The position numbers and the translations under genes were made by a program. The notes beneath the pieces were generated by a model. The model was given only the letters and a program-made list of their open reading frames with translations. It ran no database searches and was not told the DNA's origin. From Collybiopsis luxurians FD-317 M1 (lineage: Eukaryota; Basidiomycota; Agaricomycetes; Agaricales; Omphalotaceae), in NCBI GenBank assembly GCA_000827265.1, contig KN834750.1:434001-498000 (forward strand): 64,000 bases of DNA, written 5' to 3'. Position 1 is the first letter of the stretch, and every line of letters starts with the position of its first letter. This document shows positions 1 to 12,176 of the stretch, in pieces.

Positions 1-41
1 GAAAGTTGGAAAACTCTACATAAGTTGCCTGATGTACTCAC

Positions 42-169
42 AATCCAGTTGCCTGCTCTACTTGGGCATACTCTTCCAGCGAAGGACGACCATCGGTGGT
101 AGAGTCAAAGAGCTTGATCAACACTTTACGCTGTTCTTTGGTGGCCCTGATTCTGTTCTTGGCGGACAT
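42..169 (-). CDS. Homeodomain transcription factor, first coding exon (partial)
   Basis: Only the first coding exon is inside the window. It starts at the ATG read leftwards from 169 and ends at 42 before a GTGAGT donor, so the rest of the gene lies beyond the left edge. The roughly 43 residues have the spacing of homeodomain helices 1 and 2: a basic Arg-rich start, then TKEQ, LIKLFD, a PSLEEY turn and ATGL. In the family this fold binds DNA in the nucleus and regulates transcription; the recognition helix is not visible. The gene is divergent from the kinase that starts at 371, with about 200 bp between the two ATGs. The class of homeodomain cannot be set from this fragment, and the family call itself rests on half a domain. 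Confidence 0.6.
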
Positions 170-370
170 TGACTGAGTGTGAAGGCTCGGAGCCGGATTC
201 GGCAGCTCTTTAAACCAGTTTCACGATCACGCCTTGCAAGTTGGAACGTACTTCCATCACGAGCCTCGTGGCCAGAGGATCGTTTACTCTTCCCAGGCTG
301 CTTCCCATCCTCCTCCTCTAATCTCTCGACTCCCTTCATTTTCGTTCATTTTTTCTTTTGTACTTTTATA

Positions 371-3300
371 ATGGAGCCTTTCACTTATCAAGAGAGCTCA
401 CCCGATGTCTTCTCGTTCGAAGACGATGTAGAACTCACGCATCGACTACATTTTATCAAGGAAGTAAGCTCTGCATCCTACCTGCCTTCTTCTCTCACTT
501 AAATCCGCGTCTAGAATGGTTGTGGTAACTGGGGGAGTGTCTGGCTCTGCGAACCAAGAAGTGCTGAACTTTTGCACTCAACCGACCCGTTCGATAGAAC
601 GCTCAAGCCCCAGTTTGCTGTCAAGCTCGTCCACCGCGACAAAGAGTCCAAGACAAGTGCTGCGCGCGTCAAAAGTCTCTGGAAGTAAGTTTCTTCGGTT
701 TCGGTACAAATGCGTGCCTCTAACCCTTAGTAGTGAAATGAAAATTGTTCGCAAGTTCAAGTTGGACCCCCATCCCTCCATTATTCCATTTTATTCGTTC
801 CTACTCACACCTTCATACGCTATTGTCACCATGTGAGCTCTTCCACGGCTAAATACTACCGTTTCAAGCCTGTTGATACATTTCCCAGGGCCTACCACCC
901 TGACTTGATCACTGTTCAAGTTAGCGAATCTCATGCCCGAGTGTGGTTCAGATATCTTTTGTCAGCTGTCCAGTTTCTTCATAGGAGGGGTGTTGCGCAT
1001 AACGATATCAAGTACGTATCCTAGACCTGGGTTTAAATTCGCCGCGGCACGTCGTTAATACTTCTCAGGCCCGCAAACATACTCTTGTCGGCGAAAGGCA
1101 TTCCAGTGCTCTGTGACTTTGGCTTTGCTGAGGCTTATGATGTCAGCTCTCCTACGGCGTTCCACAGCAAATTTGCGTATGGGACACCAGAGGTACCGTT
1201 TACACCGTATCTTCGCGTCGCAAGATCTTTATGTTTTATCCCCGTAGTACCTCGCCCCAGAACGAGCTAGAGGAATCCCTCACGATACTCGCAAATCCGA
1301 TGTCTGGTCTTTGGGCGTTACATTCTTCGAGATTTTGATTGGACGAACGCCTTTCGAAGAATCAGATCAAGACCAATGTGTTACGGAAGAAGATCTTCAC
1401 AAGTACTGGGGAAGGACTCTACGGGGGAAGTGGGTGGGTACTTGGAAGATGTCTAAAGGCATGGAACGCCTCCTCAAGCGGTTGCTATCTCCCAACGCTG
1501 ACTTGAGGTGTACCGCGGATGAGGCTATGAAAGATATCTACTGGGCAGAAGTGCAGCAGAAAGACCAAACTCGCCCCGTCAATGAACATCGTAAGTCCTG
1601 CTCATTGAATTGAATTTCGTGCTAAGTCATTCTATTCCAGGTCGTTCGGCAAGTTATACATCCTCCATTGTGTTCGAAAAAGACTGGGTCAAATTGGCCG
1701 AAGTTAAGCCAAAGACACAAACACCTTCTCCTCTCGCCAGCTCTAATAGCGCAAAGAATACAAAGAATAGAGATGGGCTAGAAAGGGAGATCTCAACGCC
1801 GCCGGGACTCGAGTCTCCCAAGGATCATACTCACCGTACGTTGGCCAAGTCAAAGTCGCAGGGGCGTGTGGCTGCTAGTACCTCTGAGACATCGAGAAGT
1901 AGGCTTTGATCAATCGATTAATTGCTCTTCCTTACTGACTCTGGTCCTCAGATGTTCCGCGCCGACGTATTCCTGCCCATGTTGACCTTTCACCCATAAA
2001 GGCTTCACCTCCGACATCGCCACAAGCGCAAGCACGCAAGGACGCGACCTCGAACAGTACCAGAAACCAACAACAACGAGTCCCACTGGGTAACATTAAT
2101 TCTCGTAACGTGAACAACGTAGCTTCTCCTCACCGTCTGGCTGTTAAACCTTCCAACAAAAATTTGACCAAGAGGCAGAGTAAAGTTGGCATGCTCGATG
2201 AGCTGGTAAATGGGCCACCAGGTGCTCGTAGGGCCCACGGCAAGGGAGGAAAGGGGAAGGAAAATCATGTCAGTCAGCGAGTTCGAGACTGGGAGAGGGA
2301 ACGGGAACGACTGAGGGAGATGAGTCGTTTAGAAGAGATTGAACGTAATAAGGACGGCGAGCTGTCTGATTCAAGCGACTCGGACACGCCCCAGGTGGTA
2401 GATATCACTCCCGAACTTGCACAGATCAAGGAGCGCCCACGAGTGGTTATTGAGAAACCAAAAGTGGCGAACAAGGCGGAGGAGAGCAGGATCCCCTCTA
2501 TCCCTGGACCTAGTCATTTTTGGTCATCCCCTTCGGAGCTGGGGGTGAACACAAATGCGAATAGAAGCGTACCTATTTTCACGGAGCCATCCACGCCTGC
2601 TGCTACGATGAATACGACATTTTTACCCGGTAGGTCCACTCTTTTCCCTTTCCAGCTTGCTTTCCTGAAATACCCATTATAGAAGTGGTAGTATCACCTA
2701 CCTCCGATCCCACCCCACCGCGACTTTCTCACATGCAAGCAGAGCCCTCGCAACCCCGCAACCACGGCTCGGGAGGACGCGCGACATTCAGGCATGCCAT
2801 CAAGCGATCGATTGGTACGACACTGTCATAATGTTTTCGGACGTGGTACTCAGAACTCTAATACGATATCTTAGACAAGACATTCCGAATGACATCCAGT
2901 CTGGGCGGGAGAAATTACCACTCAAGAACTCTGTCTGTAGATCAACACACAGATGCCGAATCAAGGGATAGTCGCAGCGAACGAGAATCCTGGGAAGATG
3001 AAGAGTGTGTAAGGGCTGGTGAGTGGCTTTCCCCTGTACTTTGTAAAGTGCTGATACTAATGTAAAACTCGAGTCAAATCGTCTCTTCCTGTGGTGAAGC
3101 ATGCAGCACATAACGAACAAGTGGCTGCTGATAACAGAGTTGATAGATTGACACTTTGGATGAGAAATGTAGAACGTCAGTACCAGCGCAGTTTTTTTTT
3201 ACATACTTGTTGCTAACTTTCTTTAAAGAGGTCGTAGAGGACGCCCGGCAAACGTTTTCTTCTGGAAAGGAAAATCCATTGCCTCCTCTCCCGCTTCCTC

Positions 3301-4395
3301 CTGCATCCCGCCCCAACCTTTCTTCATCTCAGACCCGAAGCAACCGTTCCTCCCGCTTGCCTCGTCGCATGCTGGCTGCGAACGAGATATTTTCGGACTC
3401 AGGAGATCAGGGCGCCGAGATGTCGTCTTTTGTGACGTCTGTTTATGCTTCGCCGAGTACGAGCCTGGCACCGAAGAATCTGAGCGATCTTGGTGCTTCG
3501 CCCGACCTGTCTATACCTCAGTTGCAGACTCCTTCAAGGCAGCGGCGAGCGACGGTCTCGACTCGCTCCCCGGAACCCGTGATATCTGGTTCGTTCGAAA
3601 TAGAGAATGCTTCACCATCCAAAAGAAAAGAGAAGAGCAAGTCTCATGGTAATCTCTTCCAATTGCACATTGCTCCTGCTGCTGCGTTGGTCGCCGCACT
3701 TGATAAGCGTGAGTCTTCAAAAGTCGTTTCCAGCGTGTCATTGATGATTAAGAAATTTTCTAGGTGCTTCAGTGTCATCCCCGTCTCTTGAAATGCCTAC
3801 ATCATTACGATTATCCGCCATTGTGGATAGGGAAGTATTTATTGCTCCTCCGGTCAGGAGCAGTGAGAACGTTTCTTATGCATCTTCGTTCCCTCCTAAC
3901 GACAAATCATTCGATGAATTGACGGCATCGCCGCTTCGAGTGGAACCCTATGCACCCCGCCCCTCATCCACCTCTCAGCCAGTCCCTGATACACCAACTC
4001 AAAAGCGCTTAGAAGGCGTTTATGATCGTTTCCTCATGGCTACCTCTGGCGTCAAGCGCTTGGGTAAGGGGTACGCTGCAGATAACGTTGGCCCAGTTCA
4101 CAACACCATCAGTCATACAAACGGGGGGCATACTAAACATAGCCATAGAGCCTTTTACTCTGTTCGGAAACCCCTTCAGATGCCACCACCTGTTGCCAGT
4201 GATGATCAAATGCAAACGGTAGCAGTAGATGAAATGGGTGTTATGGGCTTTGTTTCTGCAGCTCCGGAAGAAACTGCAGGCACAACCATGCTTAAGGACG
4301 AGAGCAATGGGACAGTTGCTTTTGTGAGAAAAGCGATTAAAGCTATCGTTCCTGGGAGCAAGACCATTAACCGCAGATTGTCACGCATCAACTAG
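371..4395 (+). CDS. Serine/threonine protein kinase with long disordered tail
   Basis: A multi-exon gene of roughly 1,100 residues. The N-terminal 300 or so residues form a kinase domain: glycine loop NGCGNWGSVW (from about 514), FAVKLV with the ATP-anchoring lysine, catalytic loop AHNDIKPANILL (about 994-1090), LCDFGFAE, and YLAPE after the intron near 1250, then DVWSLGV. The usual HRD arginine is replaced by asparagine (HND), so this is a non-RD kinase. The tail is Ser/Pro/Arg-rich low-complexity sequence with a basic C-terminus (FVRKAIKAIVPG), which could bind membrane or acidic partners. Introns of about 50-60 nt interrupt the reading frame throughout; the start is the first ATG that leads into the kinase fold. 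It is probably cytosolic. The substrate and subfamily are unknown; a CAMK/Nim1-like relation is only a guess. Confidence 0.85.
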
Positions 4396-6103
4396 GTTGG
4401 TCGTCCTGTGTATTATTACGGTCATCTCCATTGGCCATCGTTTATCTCAGCTTTTCAGTTTCTCCTCATTTACATTGCATTTTCTTCCAAATCTTCTTGC
4501 AACTTGTTTATATACTCACCATTTTCTGTTACTCGCTGTGCTATTTTTATTATTGTCGCCTTGCTATCGATTGCTATTCTTGACTATATCTAACCCAGAC
4601 GGATACTTCAGAGTTTTGTTACGAGTCTTGACGCATTGATCACGTTTATGGTATTCCTTGTTGTTCACAGTTTAGTTCCACGAAACGAATTCCTTTTCAC
4701 GGTATTATGTCCTAGTTTATTGCCAATACGACGAACCCTTATAACGAACGGAAGTCGAGTTTCGTCAACTCAGTTGCAAAGAGTAGCATAGAGAACAAGT
4801 GAGCAAACAAATACTAATAGATATCAATCTAGATACCAAGATAGATAGATACAGTCAATCACTGCAAAAGAACTACGGCCTACGCTATCATCACAGCCTC
4901 CTTATGGACGAGTTTATGCCCATGAATCTACTTACGTAGACCAAGTCGCAACGAGCCTTCACCTCGGCCACAATCAAGAGCGCCGCAATTTTTGAGGTAT
5001 GTAATCGGAAACTCTTGAAAGTTTGCACGCCTCGAGCTCTCAATGGAACGGCTAACTAATTGCCAAACATCGGGTTTCCTAGAGCCTGGCATCCCGGAGA
5101 TTTGTTCGCTTTCGGGAATCGGTAGTCGACTAAAATAGCAAGATACAAATATGTATATTCAAGACGCCACTGTCATTTTTGCAAGACCTTTGAATTATTG
5201 TCACTGGGAGCGAGATCCCATACTTCCCGTCGACCAACACAAGAGCCCTCGAATGATCTATGTTCTATTATGACAGAAACACCGCGGTGTGGTACCTCTT
5301 CCTGCCTCGCCGGGTTTATTTTCTCAGGTTTGGCACCTTGTGCGTCATACATGGGAAGCGATGAAATTCTCAAAAGCAGGTACACGTGTATGCTGCTTGA
5401 GCATAATTCCCATCAGTTAAAAAAAAATAAGTAGTTGTGGAAGTCTGGAAGTATTCAAGGAACGAGGAACGACCGTAGCTAGGGGCCCTGTCTTTTGATA
5501 CTCATCACATTTGGTGTCTGGGCTACTAACGATCCCGAATACTCCGAAAAGAACGCGCACGTGAAGCTCCTGCGCGGCCGCATTTTTTTCGTGTTTAACC
5601 AGCGCCCATTGACATTGCCGATTGGGAGCTTGAAGCTTGATGTACAGCTGAACTGTAATCTTTGGCAGAGGTCAGTCCATCCTCAATCTTCCCGTATACT
5701 CAGCATGCAGTGCCACCGCAGTGATGATAGTTACAGCGAGGCACCAAACCCTTCCGCTAGAAATAGCACATAGGAATGCCTATTTTTACGACGCGTACCC
5801 AGTCTCTAACTTAACGTCTCTCCATATATGCGTATAAGTATAGATAGAATGTCAGCTGAGAAGGAAACTTCAAAAAAAGGTCATTTGCGTTAGGTCGGAC
5901 TAGGAACTGTTCAAGGGTTGTGCCGTAAGCATGAATGCTGCGGCGGTCATAAGTATAGCACTCCAAAGGATATTTTCCAGGTTTATTTTACCCTGATTGG
6001 TTGGAAGAACGTCCACGACTCCACGTAACCTTTGGATCCACTCTTTTAAGTCTACCCGTCTTTTACCCCAACTCCAACCCCTTCTATTTGCTGGTTGTCC
6101 ATC
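4396..6103. other. Gene-free stretch, 1.7 kb
   Basis: No convincing gene was found here. The open frames are short, lack splice-joined continuations and show no family motif; the longest, near 5495-5773 on the plus strand, has no ATG at its listed start. A minor run of GATA-type units sits near 4820-4860. The left part should hold the kinase 3' UTR and the right part the promoter of the arylsulfotransferase-like gene. An unannotated non-coding RNA is possible but nothing in the sequence shows one. Confidence 0.5.
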
Positions 6104-8499
6104 ATGCAGCTACGGCGACCATTCTTTCTTCTGTCCATTATAACCTCGTCGTGGCGTGCCTCGGCGGATACCACCTTGTTTCAAAGCACGGATTATTCAA
6201 GCGGAGTTCTTGGAAACGGTCCTTTTCAAACCTTCAAGTCAAGTTCTTCAACCCCGTCTGTCATTTATACATCCTTCGATTTATAAAAAAGTTCATGTCT
6301 ATCAACCAGGGCAATATGGAATTTTGTAGTCCCATACAATGACAGCACCGCTGGACAAATTGAGCCAGGACTTATCTTCTTGGCTCCTCGAGGTCAGTGT
6401 TAATGTTTTTTCTTCCACTGTGTCGTCCTGATCACTCATCGCAAGGCACGGACGTCAAATCTCCCGGTATGCTTTGTGTCTCGGATAGCTCGAGGAAGGC
6501 TAAGGTTAGCTGCAGGCCCGCTGATTTTTGATAAAAGCGGCGATTTGATATGGGATGGGACTCAGTGAGTAATCAACCAAATGGACGTCAACTACACACA
6601 TATATACTCCCTCTCTTTAAGGTATGGTCAAACTCTGGCATTTAGAATGTCAACGTATAAGAACGAATCGGTCATTGTACGCGTTCAAATATTCCCTTTC
6701 GCGACTTCTTTCTAAATTTGAGCTAGCTGTTATGGACGGGTCAAATTCAAGCCTCGGGAGTCGGGTTTGGTTACGACCTGATAATAAACAACAAATATGA
6801 GGTTATTGCTAATTTGTGAGTTTGTTCTAGTTCCATTCAACTTGCAGACAGGCCAACTCAGAATAGCACCGCTGATTTCGATGGCGGCCTTGCCGACTTC
6901 CACGATGTGAGTTTCGATCAAGGATTCCTGCTACAAGGCAAGTTAATGGGTGTCTTCTAGATCGTCATAACGTCAAACGACACTGCCTTGATAACTGCTT
7001 ACCAGCCGAAGACATGGGACCTTTCAAGTTTCAACATATCGGATGGCTGGTTGTTGGATAGTGTCGCTCAAGGTACGTATCTCCAATGTAATCGTGCTTT
7101 TTCGACGGTCTGCTATATTATGTGAACTTTCAGAGGTCGATCCATCGACAGGAAAAGCGCTCTTTACATGGGTAGCAAGTGATCACGTCGATGTTACCAG
7201 CTGTTACGCAGACCCAGGTTCATCCGGCACGTCCGAAAGCAATCCCTGGGATTTCTTCGTAAGTTTACATGCCCTGCCTGTGTTTCATGAATGCCTAGCC
7301 TCCACCACAACAGCATATCAACGCGATCGACAAGGATAATTCCGGCAACTATCTCATCTCAAGTAGGCACTGTCATACTCTCTATTATGTTGGACCCGAC
7401 GGGAATATCATATGGACTATTGGAGGTACAAACCAGCTGGTATCATTCGCTGTCGCGGCGCACTGACAAATTGGTTTCTTTTAGGGAAAAACTCTTCAGT
7501 CATCATGAATACCAATACGGGCTTTGCCTGGCAGCACGACGCCCGTTGGCGTAACGGTGGCACTCAAATTAGGTACGGTGCTTTCTACAGTCTAAATAAG
7601 TCGAGTCAATGAAATCTGCATGTCTAGCCTCTTCGATAACGCGGGTACAGCTTGGGAGTTGGACAGCACAAATTCTCGTGGTATCTTACTAGACTATGAC
7701 CAGGCGGGAAACTCCGTGACCCTCAACAAGGAGTGGATTCCATACAACATTACTGTTTCTGAATCTCAAGGCAATGTCGGCATTCTGGATTCAGGAAACA
7801 CAATCATTGGGTATATTTTTTTTTGCAGTTTTTCCAAATTGAGTTCTGATATATTCGCCGATAGCTGGGGTCAAATCCCATATTTCTCCGAGTACGACGC
7901 TAACGGCCAGTTTTTGTACGTTGTCCAGTTTGGAGTTGGCGATGTTCAGAGCTGTGATTGCTTTATTCTTACTGCTTGGTTCCAAACACTGACTATTTTG
8001 TCAAGACCGCGCATACACGTTCAATTGGACAGGAAATCCAACAACCCGTCCCTCTGTCTTCGTCGAAACGGACGATTCGAACACAACGATCTACGCATCC
8101 TGGAATGGAGCTACAGAGGTTGCCTCATGGCAATTGTCCGGATCGACGGCTGATTCTCCGCAACTCGCAATCCCTATATCCAACTATTCTCGGAGTGGAT
8201 TTGAGACTACTATGGCTGTCACGAATTCGAGTAACAACTTCAAGTATTATCAGGTGGCTGCTTTTAACTCGAACAAGAAAATTATCGCCTATTCCAGCTT
8301 TACTGCCTCGGACGGCTCGTCGCAAGATCCAGCGGCCAATCAGACGGTCGATTCTTCCAACAATGGCTCTGGCTCTGGCTCTGACAGTGGTAGTTCTTCC
8401 GGTGGAAGTTCTTCCAGTGGAACCATTCAAAATACTATATGGAGTGGAACTGTACCACTTGTGCTCACAGTGTTCTTTATTCTGAAAACTTTGATCTAA
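6104..8499 (+). CDS. Arylsulfotransferase-like secreted protein, probably GPI-anchored
   Basis: About 570 residues in some 14 exons. The ATG at 6104 begins a signal peptide (MQLRRPFFLLSIITSSWRAS). Motifs typical of the fungal arylsulfotransferase (ASST) beta-propeller family follow: PGLIFLAPRG, PLIFDKSGDLIW, FHINAID, SSRHCHTLYYV, NIIWTIGGKNSS and FAWQHDARW. In bacterial ASST, conserved histidines carry the sulfate during transfer between phenolic donors and acceptors; the His residues in FHINA and QHDAR are candidates here by analogy only. The C-terminus is a Gly/Ser linker (about 8360-8430) followed by a hydrophobic tail (VPLVLTVFFILKTLI), which reads as a GPI-attachment signal, so the protein should sit on the outer face of the plasma membrane or wall. 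A 21-nt exon lies at 6446-6466. Enzymatic activity is not established for fungal members that I know of. Confidence 0.85.
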
Positions 8500-8815
8500 C
8501 ATTGCTCTTTGGACTGACACGAACTCTTCACGACGCGGACAAGAAAACTTTTACATAAACCTACCATATACCTACCTGCTTGCATGTATCCACCCCTTTG
8601 ACTCTCGTTGTTACTCTGCTGTATCAAGTAGCTGTAGCTCATTCGTACTTTTATATACTCCTTGTTTGAACTTTGCCATTGATTAGCCTTCGGTCAGAAG
8701 TGAGAAAAGTAATGGGTTGAGCGAGCAGGTCTAGTATGGAATATATAGAGGATTAATCGTCCTAGCAGCTCAGTAGTTCATGTAACTATTTACAATTCCC
8801 CAGTAATTCCCTAAT
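8500..8815. other. Convergent intergenic spacer
   Basis: This stretch lies between the stop of the arylsulfotransferase-like gene and the stop of the porin gene on the other strand. It should contain both 3' ends. No open frame or repeat of note was seen. Confidence 0.6.
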
Positions 8816-9986
8816 CTATGAGTCGAAGGTGAAACTAGCGCCAACCTGTGAACAGCACTTAATACCATCAAAATATCCTCCTAGAAATCATCACTAACCT
8901 TGTGAACAGGTCCACTAGGGGAAACGTGGTTGAGCTTTTGGGTATCAACAGCAAGACCGAGGCCAAGTTTCACGCCAGGACGAAGAGCTTGGGTATAGCC
9001 TGCAACGAGTTAGGTCAAAATATGCCGGACATGAGATTGGACGGAACTTACCGAGAGCAATGACACCGACATTGTTGATTTTGGCTTTGACGAAAGCAGC
9101 GGGGTCAAGGTAACTGGGACGGTTGCAGATTTTTTCAACAAACACTGATCGAACAGAAGAAGTAGATAACTTACACTTTAGTACCCACTTCAAGAGCAAC
9201 TCCGCCAGTGGTGGCCTTGGAATCGTATACAGCTTTAGCTCCAGCTTCGACGTCGGCACTGACTCGGTGGTAGTAACTAGCGGCAAAGGTACGGAAGTTA
9301 TTCAGGCCGTGGATGGTGACGGCGTATTCGGGGGCGTTGTAACCAATGGCAGCAGCATAGCGAGTAATGTTGCCCTCAGTCACGTTGTATGCAGTCTCAC
9401 CACCGAGCAAAAATCCGTCACGTCCAACAACAGCATCAGCAACGAACGTGGGGCCCTAAACAGAGATGAGAGTTAAGAAAACCACGTTTTATATTATAGT
9501 ATTTTATTTTTTCAGCAAAAGAGACTCACCTTGAACACGTCAAGAGAAGCACGGGTGTGAAGACCAGACTGCTTGAATGCAGTGTTGATAGCAGCGGTCT
9601 TGGTACCTTTTTCAGGAGCGAGAGAAGACAAGATGTCCACCTTGAGGCCTTTGGCAATCTGGTTCTCGAGCTCAATTTGGCTCTTCAAAACATTGCCGGT
9701 GGTCCAAGTGTTGGTGAGGGTAAAGCCGTGTTTTTTGTTGCCATACTTGGCCTCGAGGTCACCGACAATGGTGCCTCCAGTGTTGTTTCCGGCAACTTTG
9801 AAGGTGACATCGTTGGCCTTGGTTTTAATTTCCAAGGAAGTGGTGTTGAAGGGGTAGTCCTTGCCAAGAAGGTCGTTGGAAGACTTTCCGAGGTCCTGTA
9901 AAAGCGCGTGAGATGGGAATTGGTAGAAGTTGGTGTAGAGCAATACAGACTTTCCATGATGGAGGAACAGGCTGGGGCAAAGACAT
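8816..9986 (-). CDS. POR1: Mitochondrial outer-membrane porin (VDAC)
   Basis: Six exons join cleanly: 9951-9986, 9530-9895, 9175-9455, 9052-9113, 8899-8999 and 8816-8845, giving 291 residues, the normal VDAC length. The protein forms a beta-barrel that passes metabolites such as ATP, ADP and NADH across the mitochondrial outer membrane. Recognisable stretches are DLGKSSNDLLGKDYPF at the N-terminus, KYGNKKHGFT with TNTWTT, GLKVDILSS, the ETAYNVTEGNITRYAAAIGY segment, and LRPGVKLGLGLAVD near the end; the chain ends VGASFTFDS. As expected, there is no cleavable presequence. The first exon encodes only twelve residues (MSLPQPVPPSWK). All five introns are GT-AG. Confidence 0.97.
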
Positions 9987-10389
9987 GATGATGATGGTAT
10001 TGGTGGAAGGAGGTAAACTATGCAATCGTCACAAATTCGGCTAGTCGCGTCAACTTCGTGTGAAACCGGAACTTAAGCTGTAAGCTGCGTGCACGTTCCT
10101 AGGGGTTGCCACTTGATGTTCTTTGAACTTCAAGTTCAACATAACAGATATAGTACAAAAAACAAGTGGGTACGACAGGGAATGATAACTATAGACAAGT
10201 CCAAACGGATACACAACCAATACCCCAAGTGAAAAAGGAGAATATAAGAAGAATGCACCTGTCATGATCCGTAGACTGCACACCTCGACTCTCGCAAAAA
10301 AGGCGCCCAAAATAGTACACTTGTCAATTTTCCTTGGATCCACACGGCCAGCGTTGAAACAGGTAGATATGTTTTTACACCTCGTTCCG
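9987..10389. other. Porin promoter and 3' end of the upstream minus-strand gene
   Basis: This 403-bp gap lies between two minus-strand genes. It should carry the 3' UTR of the polytopic membrane protein and the promoter and 5' UTR of the porin gene. Open frames continue across part of it on the minus strand but are alternative frames with no splice support. Confidence 0.5.
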
Positions 10390-12113
10390 CTACCACTTTC
10401 CTGCAATCCTGCCCACAGCCCAAACAAATCCACCACCTCCAACCGGCAGCAACAACACCCAAACACCCACGTCCCATAAAATTCGTTTTCCAAATTGCTT
10501 CCTTTGTAGCATGAACTCTTTTCTCTGCAAGAGCGGGTCGTTGGCCGAGTTGGCGGACGTCGTTGTCGATGACAACGGCCCAAAGGAGGAATCGGGTAAC
10601 GGAGGAAGACCCGAAGGAAAATTTGTGGAGAGGGGGTTGTTGGGAGTATTTTGGGATGACGTCGGGAGGGTAGGCATGATGATGGAAAGGGGATGTTTGA
10701 AAAAATGCGTAGTTATGTGAACAAGGGCAGGTAGGAAGTACGTTGCCGCTAGGGCGCAAACAATGAGGATGTCACTGTGCACACGGGATACCCTGGCGGG
10801 CACCAGAGACAACACGACGACAATAATGAAGGAAAAGGTCTTGGATAGCTGGATCGTTGTGCTGCGTCGAAGACGTTCCGGGATGGGTAGAGATGGTGTT
10901 GTGATGACCGTAGAAGGTATGCCCAAAAGGAGGGTAAGAGCGCTCAAAGATAGAATGAATGGGCCTAAACGATGACTAGGTGTGTCCTGCTAGATTAAAA
11001 GGTCAGCAGAATACACTGGGGATGTTCAAAGGCCCGAGCTCACAACTTGTGGTTTGTTGGGAAAAGCAGCAAATATCAATAAGGGAAAAGTGAAACAGAT
11101 AGCTAGGGCTACAGAGATGAAGGAAATAAATCGGAAAGACCGTGATAGCGGACTCTTGGAAGCTGCAGAGTTGGCGGTATGTATGCCTGCTTTCAATGAG
11201 GCATACAGAGAAAGCGTGGAAGATGAAGTGAAGGTGAAGGCAATAGTTGCTGAAAGAATCAAGTGTTAGTCTAGATGGAGTAGAAATGAAGACACGCACT
11301 GATGCCCTGCCAAAGAGTGCCCATGCGTAGCCAGCCAGGATTGACAGTGAGGGAGTCATGTGTATATGCATATACGACGCAAAAGAACCACAGCAGATAG
11401 GTTACGACGGAAGCCCAAGTAGTGTAAATCACCCGCTTGCTGCCAAGTGATTGAGCAATGGCAAAAGGGTAGATAATGACGGCCAGAACGAGTGTAAAAG
11501 CCCAACCTGAGATGTAGATATCCTGGGGAAGAGATGGAAGTAGTGCATGGGTACCCTCTGTATCAGATGTTAGTTTAAGAAGAAAGACAAGAATAGTATA
11601 CGTACCACGTAGATATGTGGTAGCTAGGAATAACCTGAATATTCCGGTGCTTACTCGGACAATTGTCCTCACAAGTTGTCGCATCCGTTCGCGAACCTTT
11701 CTGCTTCCTCTCGACTTGGAAAATGTGTCGACCAAGATGTCCTGCAGATCTGCTTTACGTAGATAGCGGGATAGCATGTACCAGATTTGCCTAGCAAATG
11801 CTGCCAGCGTAACAAAAAGCAACATTGCAGGAAGGCTTAGCTTCAGTGGCATATCAGCATTGGGCAACAGGATTGCACCAAGTTTGAGATATGGACTGAA
11901 GAGATATAGGAAAACGGTCATGGGTCCCAATGGCTGAACGTATGGGCGCAAAAAGATGGAGTCGTCATTTTCTTGGAGGTCTTGGGTCGAATCTGGTGGA
12001 AAATCGAAAGCGGTTGGAGTGAAATCTTCCTCGTCATCATTGTGTACAAGGATCAAAGACGAAGAAGAATCGAGGGCAGCGAGAACAGGTGAAGAGCGGC
12101 CAGACTCAGACAT
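10390..12113 (-). CDS. Polytopic membrane protein, possibly amino-acid-permease-like
   Basis: The ATG at 12113 opens an acidic cytosolic N-terminus (MSESGRSSPV, then HNDDEEDF). About eight to ten hydrophobic segments follow, for example MTVFLYLFSPYLKLGAILL, ISGWAFTLVLAVIIYPFAIA, YTTWASVVTYLLWFFCVVYA, ISFISVALAICFTFPLLIF and ILIVCALAATYFLPALVHI. Exons join through short GT-AG introns near 11605-11555, 11300-11250 and 11035-10990. The overall pattern and the LPALVHI-type final span recall the amino acid/auxin permease superfamily (vacuolar AVT, SLC38), but I could not confirm it and the N-terminal half lacks a clear family motif. The C-terminal 90 residues are Ser/Pro-rich, then basic, and end in a further hydrophobic stretch. 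The gene shares a 63-bp promoter with the SUMO-like-domain gene at 12177. Confidence 0.75.
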
Positions 12114-12176
12114 GGGGGGAGGAAGGAATAAATAGATATAGATAATAATAACTGTAGCCAGTTGGTAACCAGTACT
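12114..12176. promoter_or_regulatory. 63-bp divergent promoter
   Basis: The start codons of two opposite genes are only 63 bp apart, so core promoter and both 5' UTRs must share or overlap this segment. It is AT-rich (AATAAATAGATATAGATAAT). Co-expression is an inference, not seen. Confidence 0.5.

Noticed and set aside
9557..9901. Plus-strand ORFs opposite the porin gene
   Set aside because: They are antisense by-products of the porin exons, without splice context or motifs.
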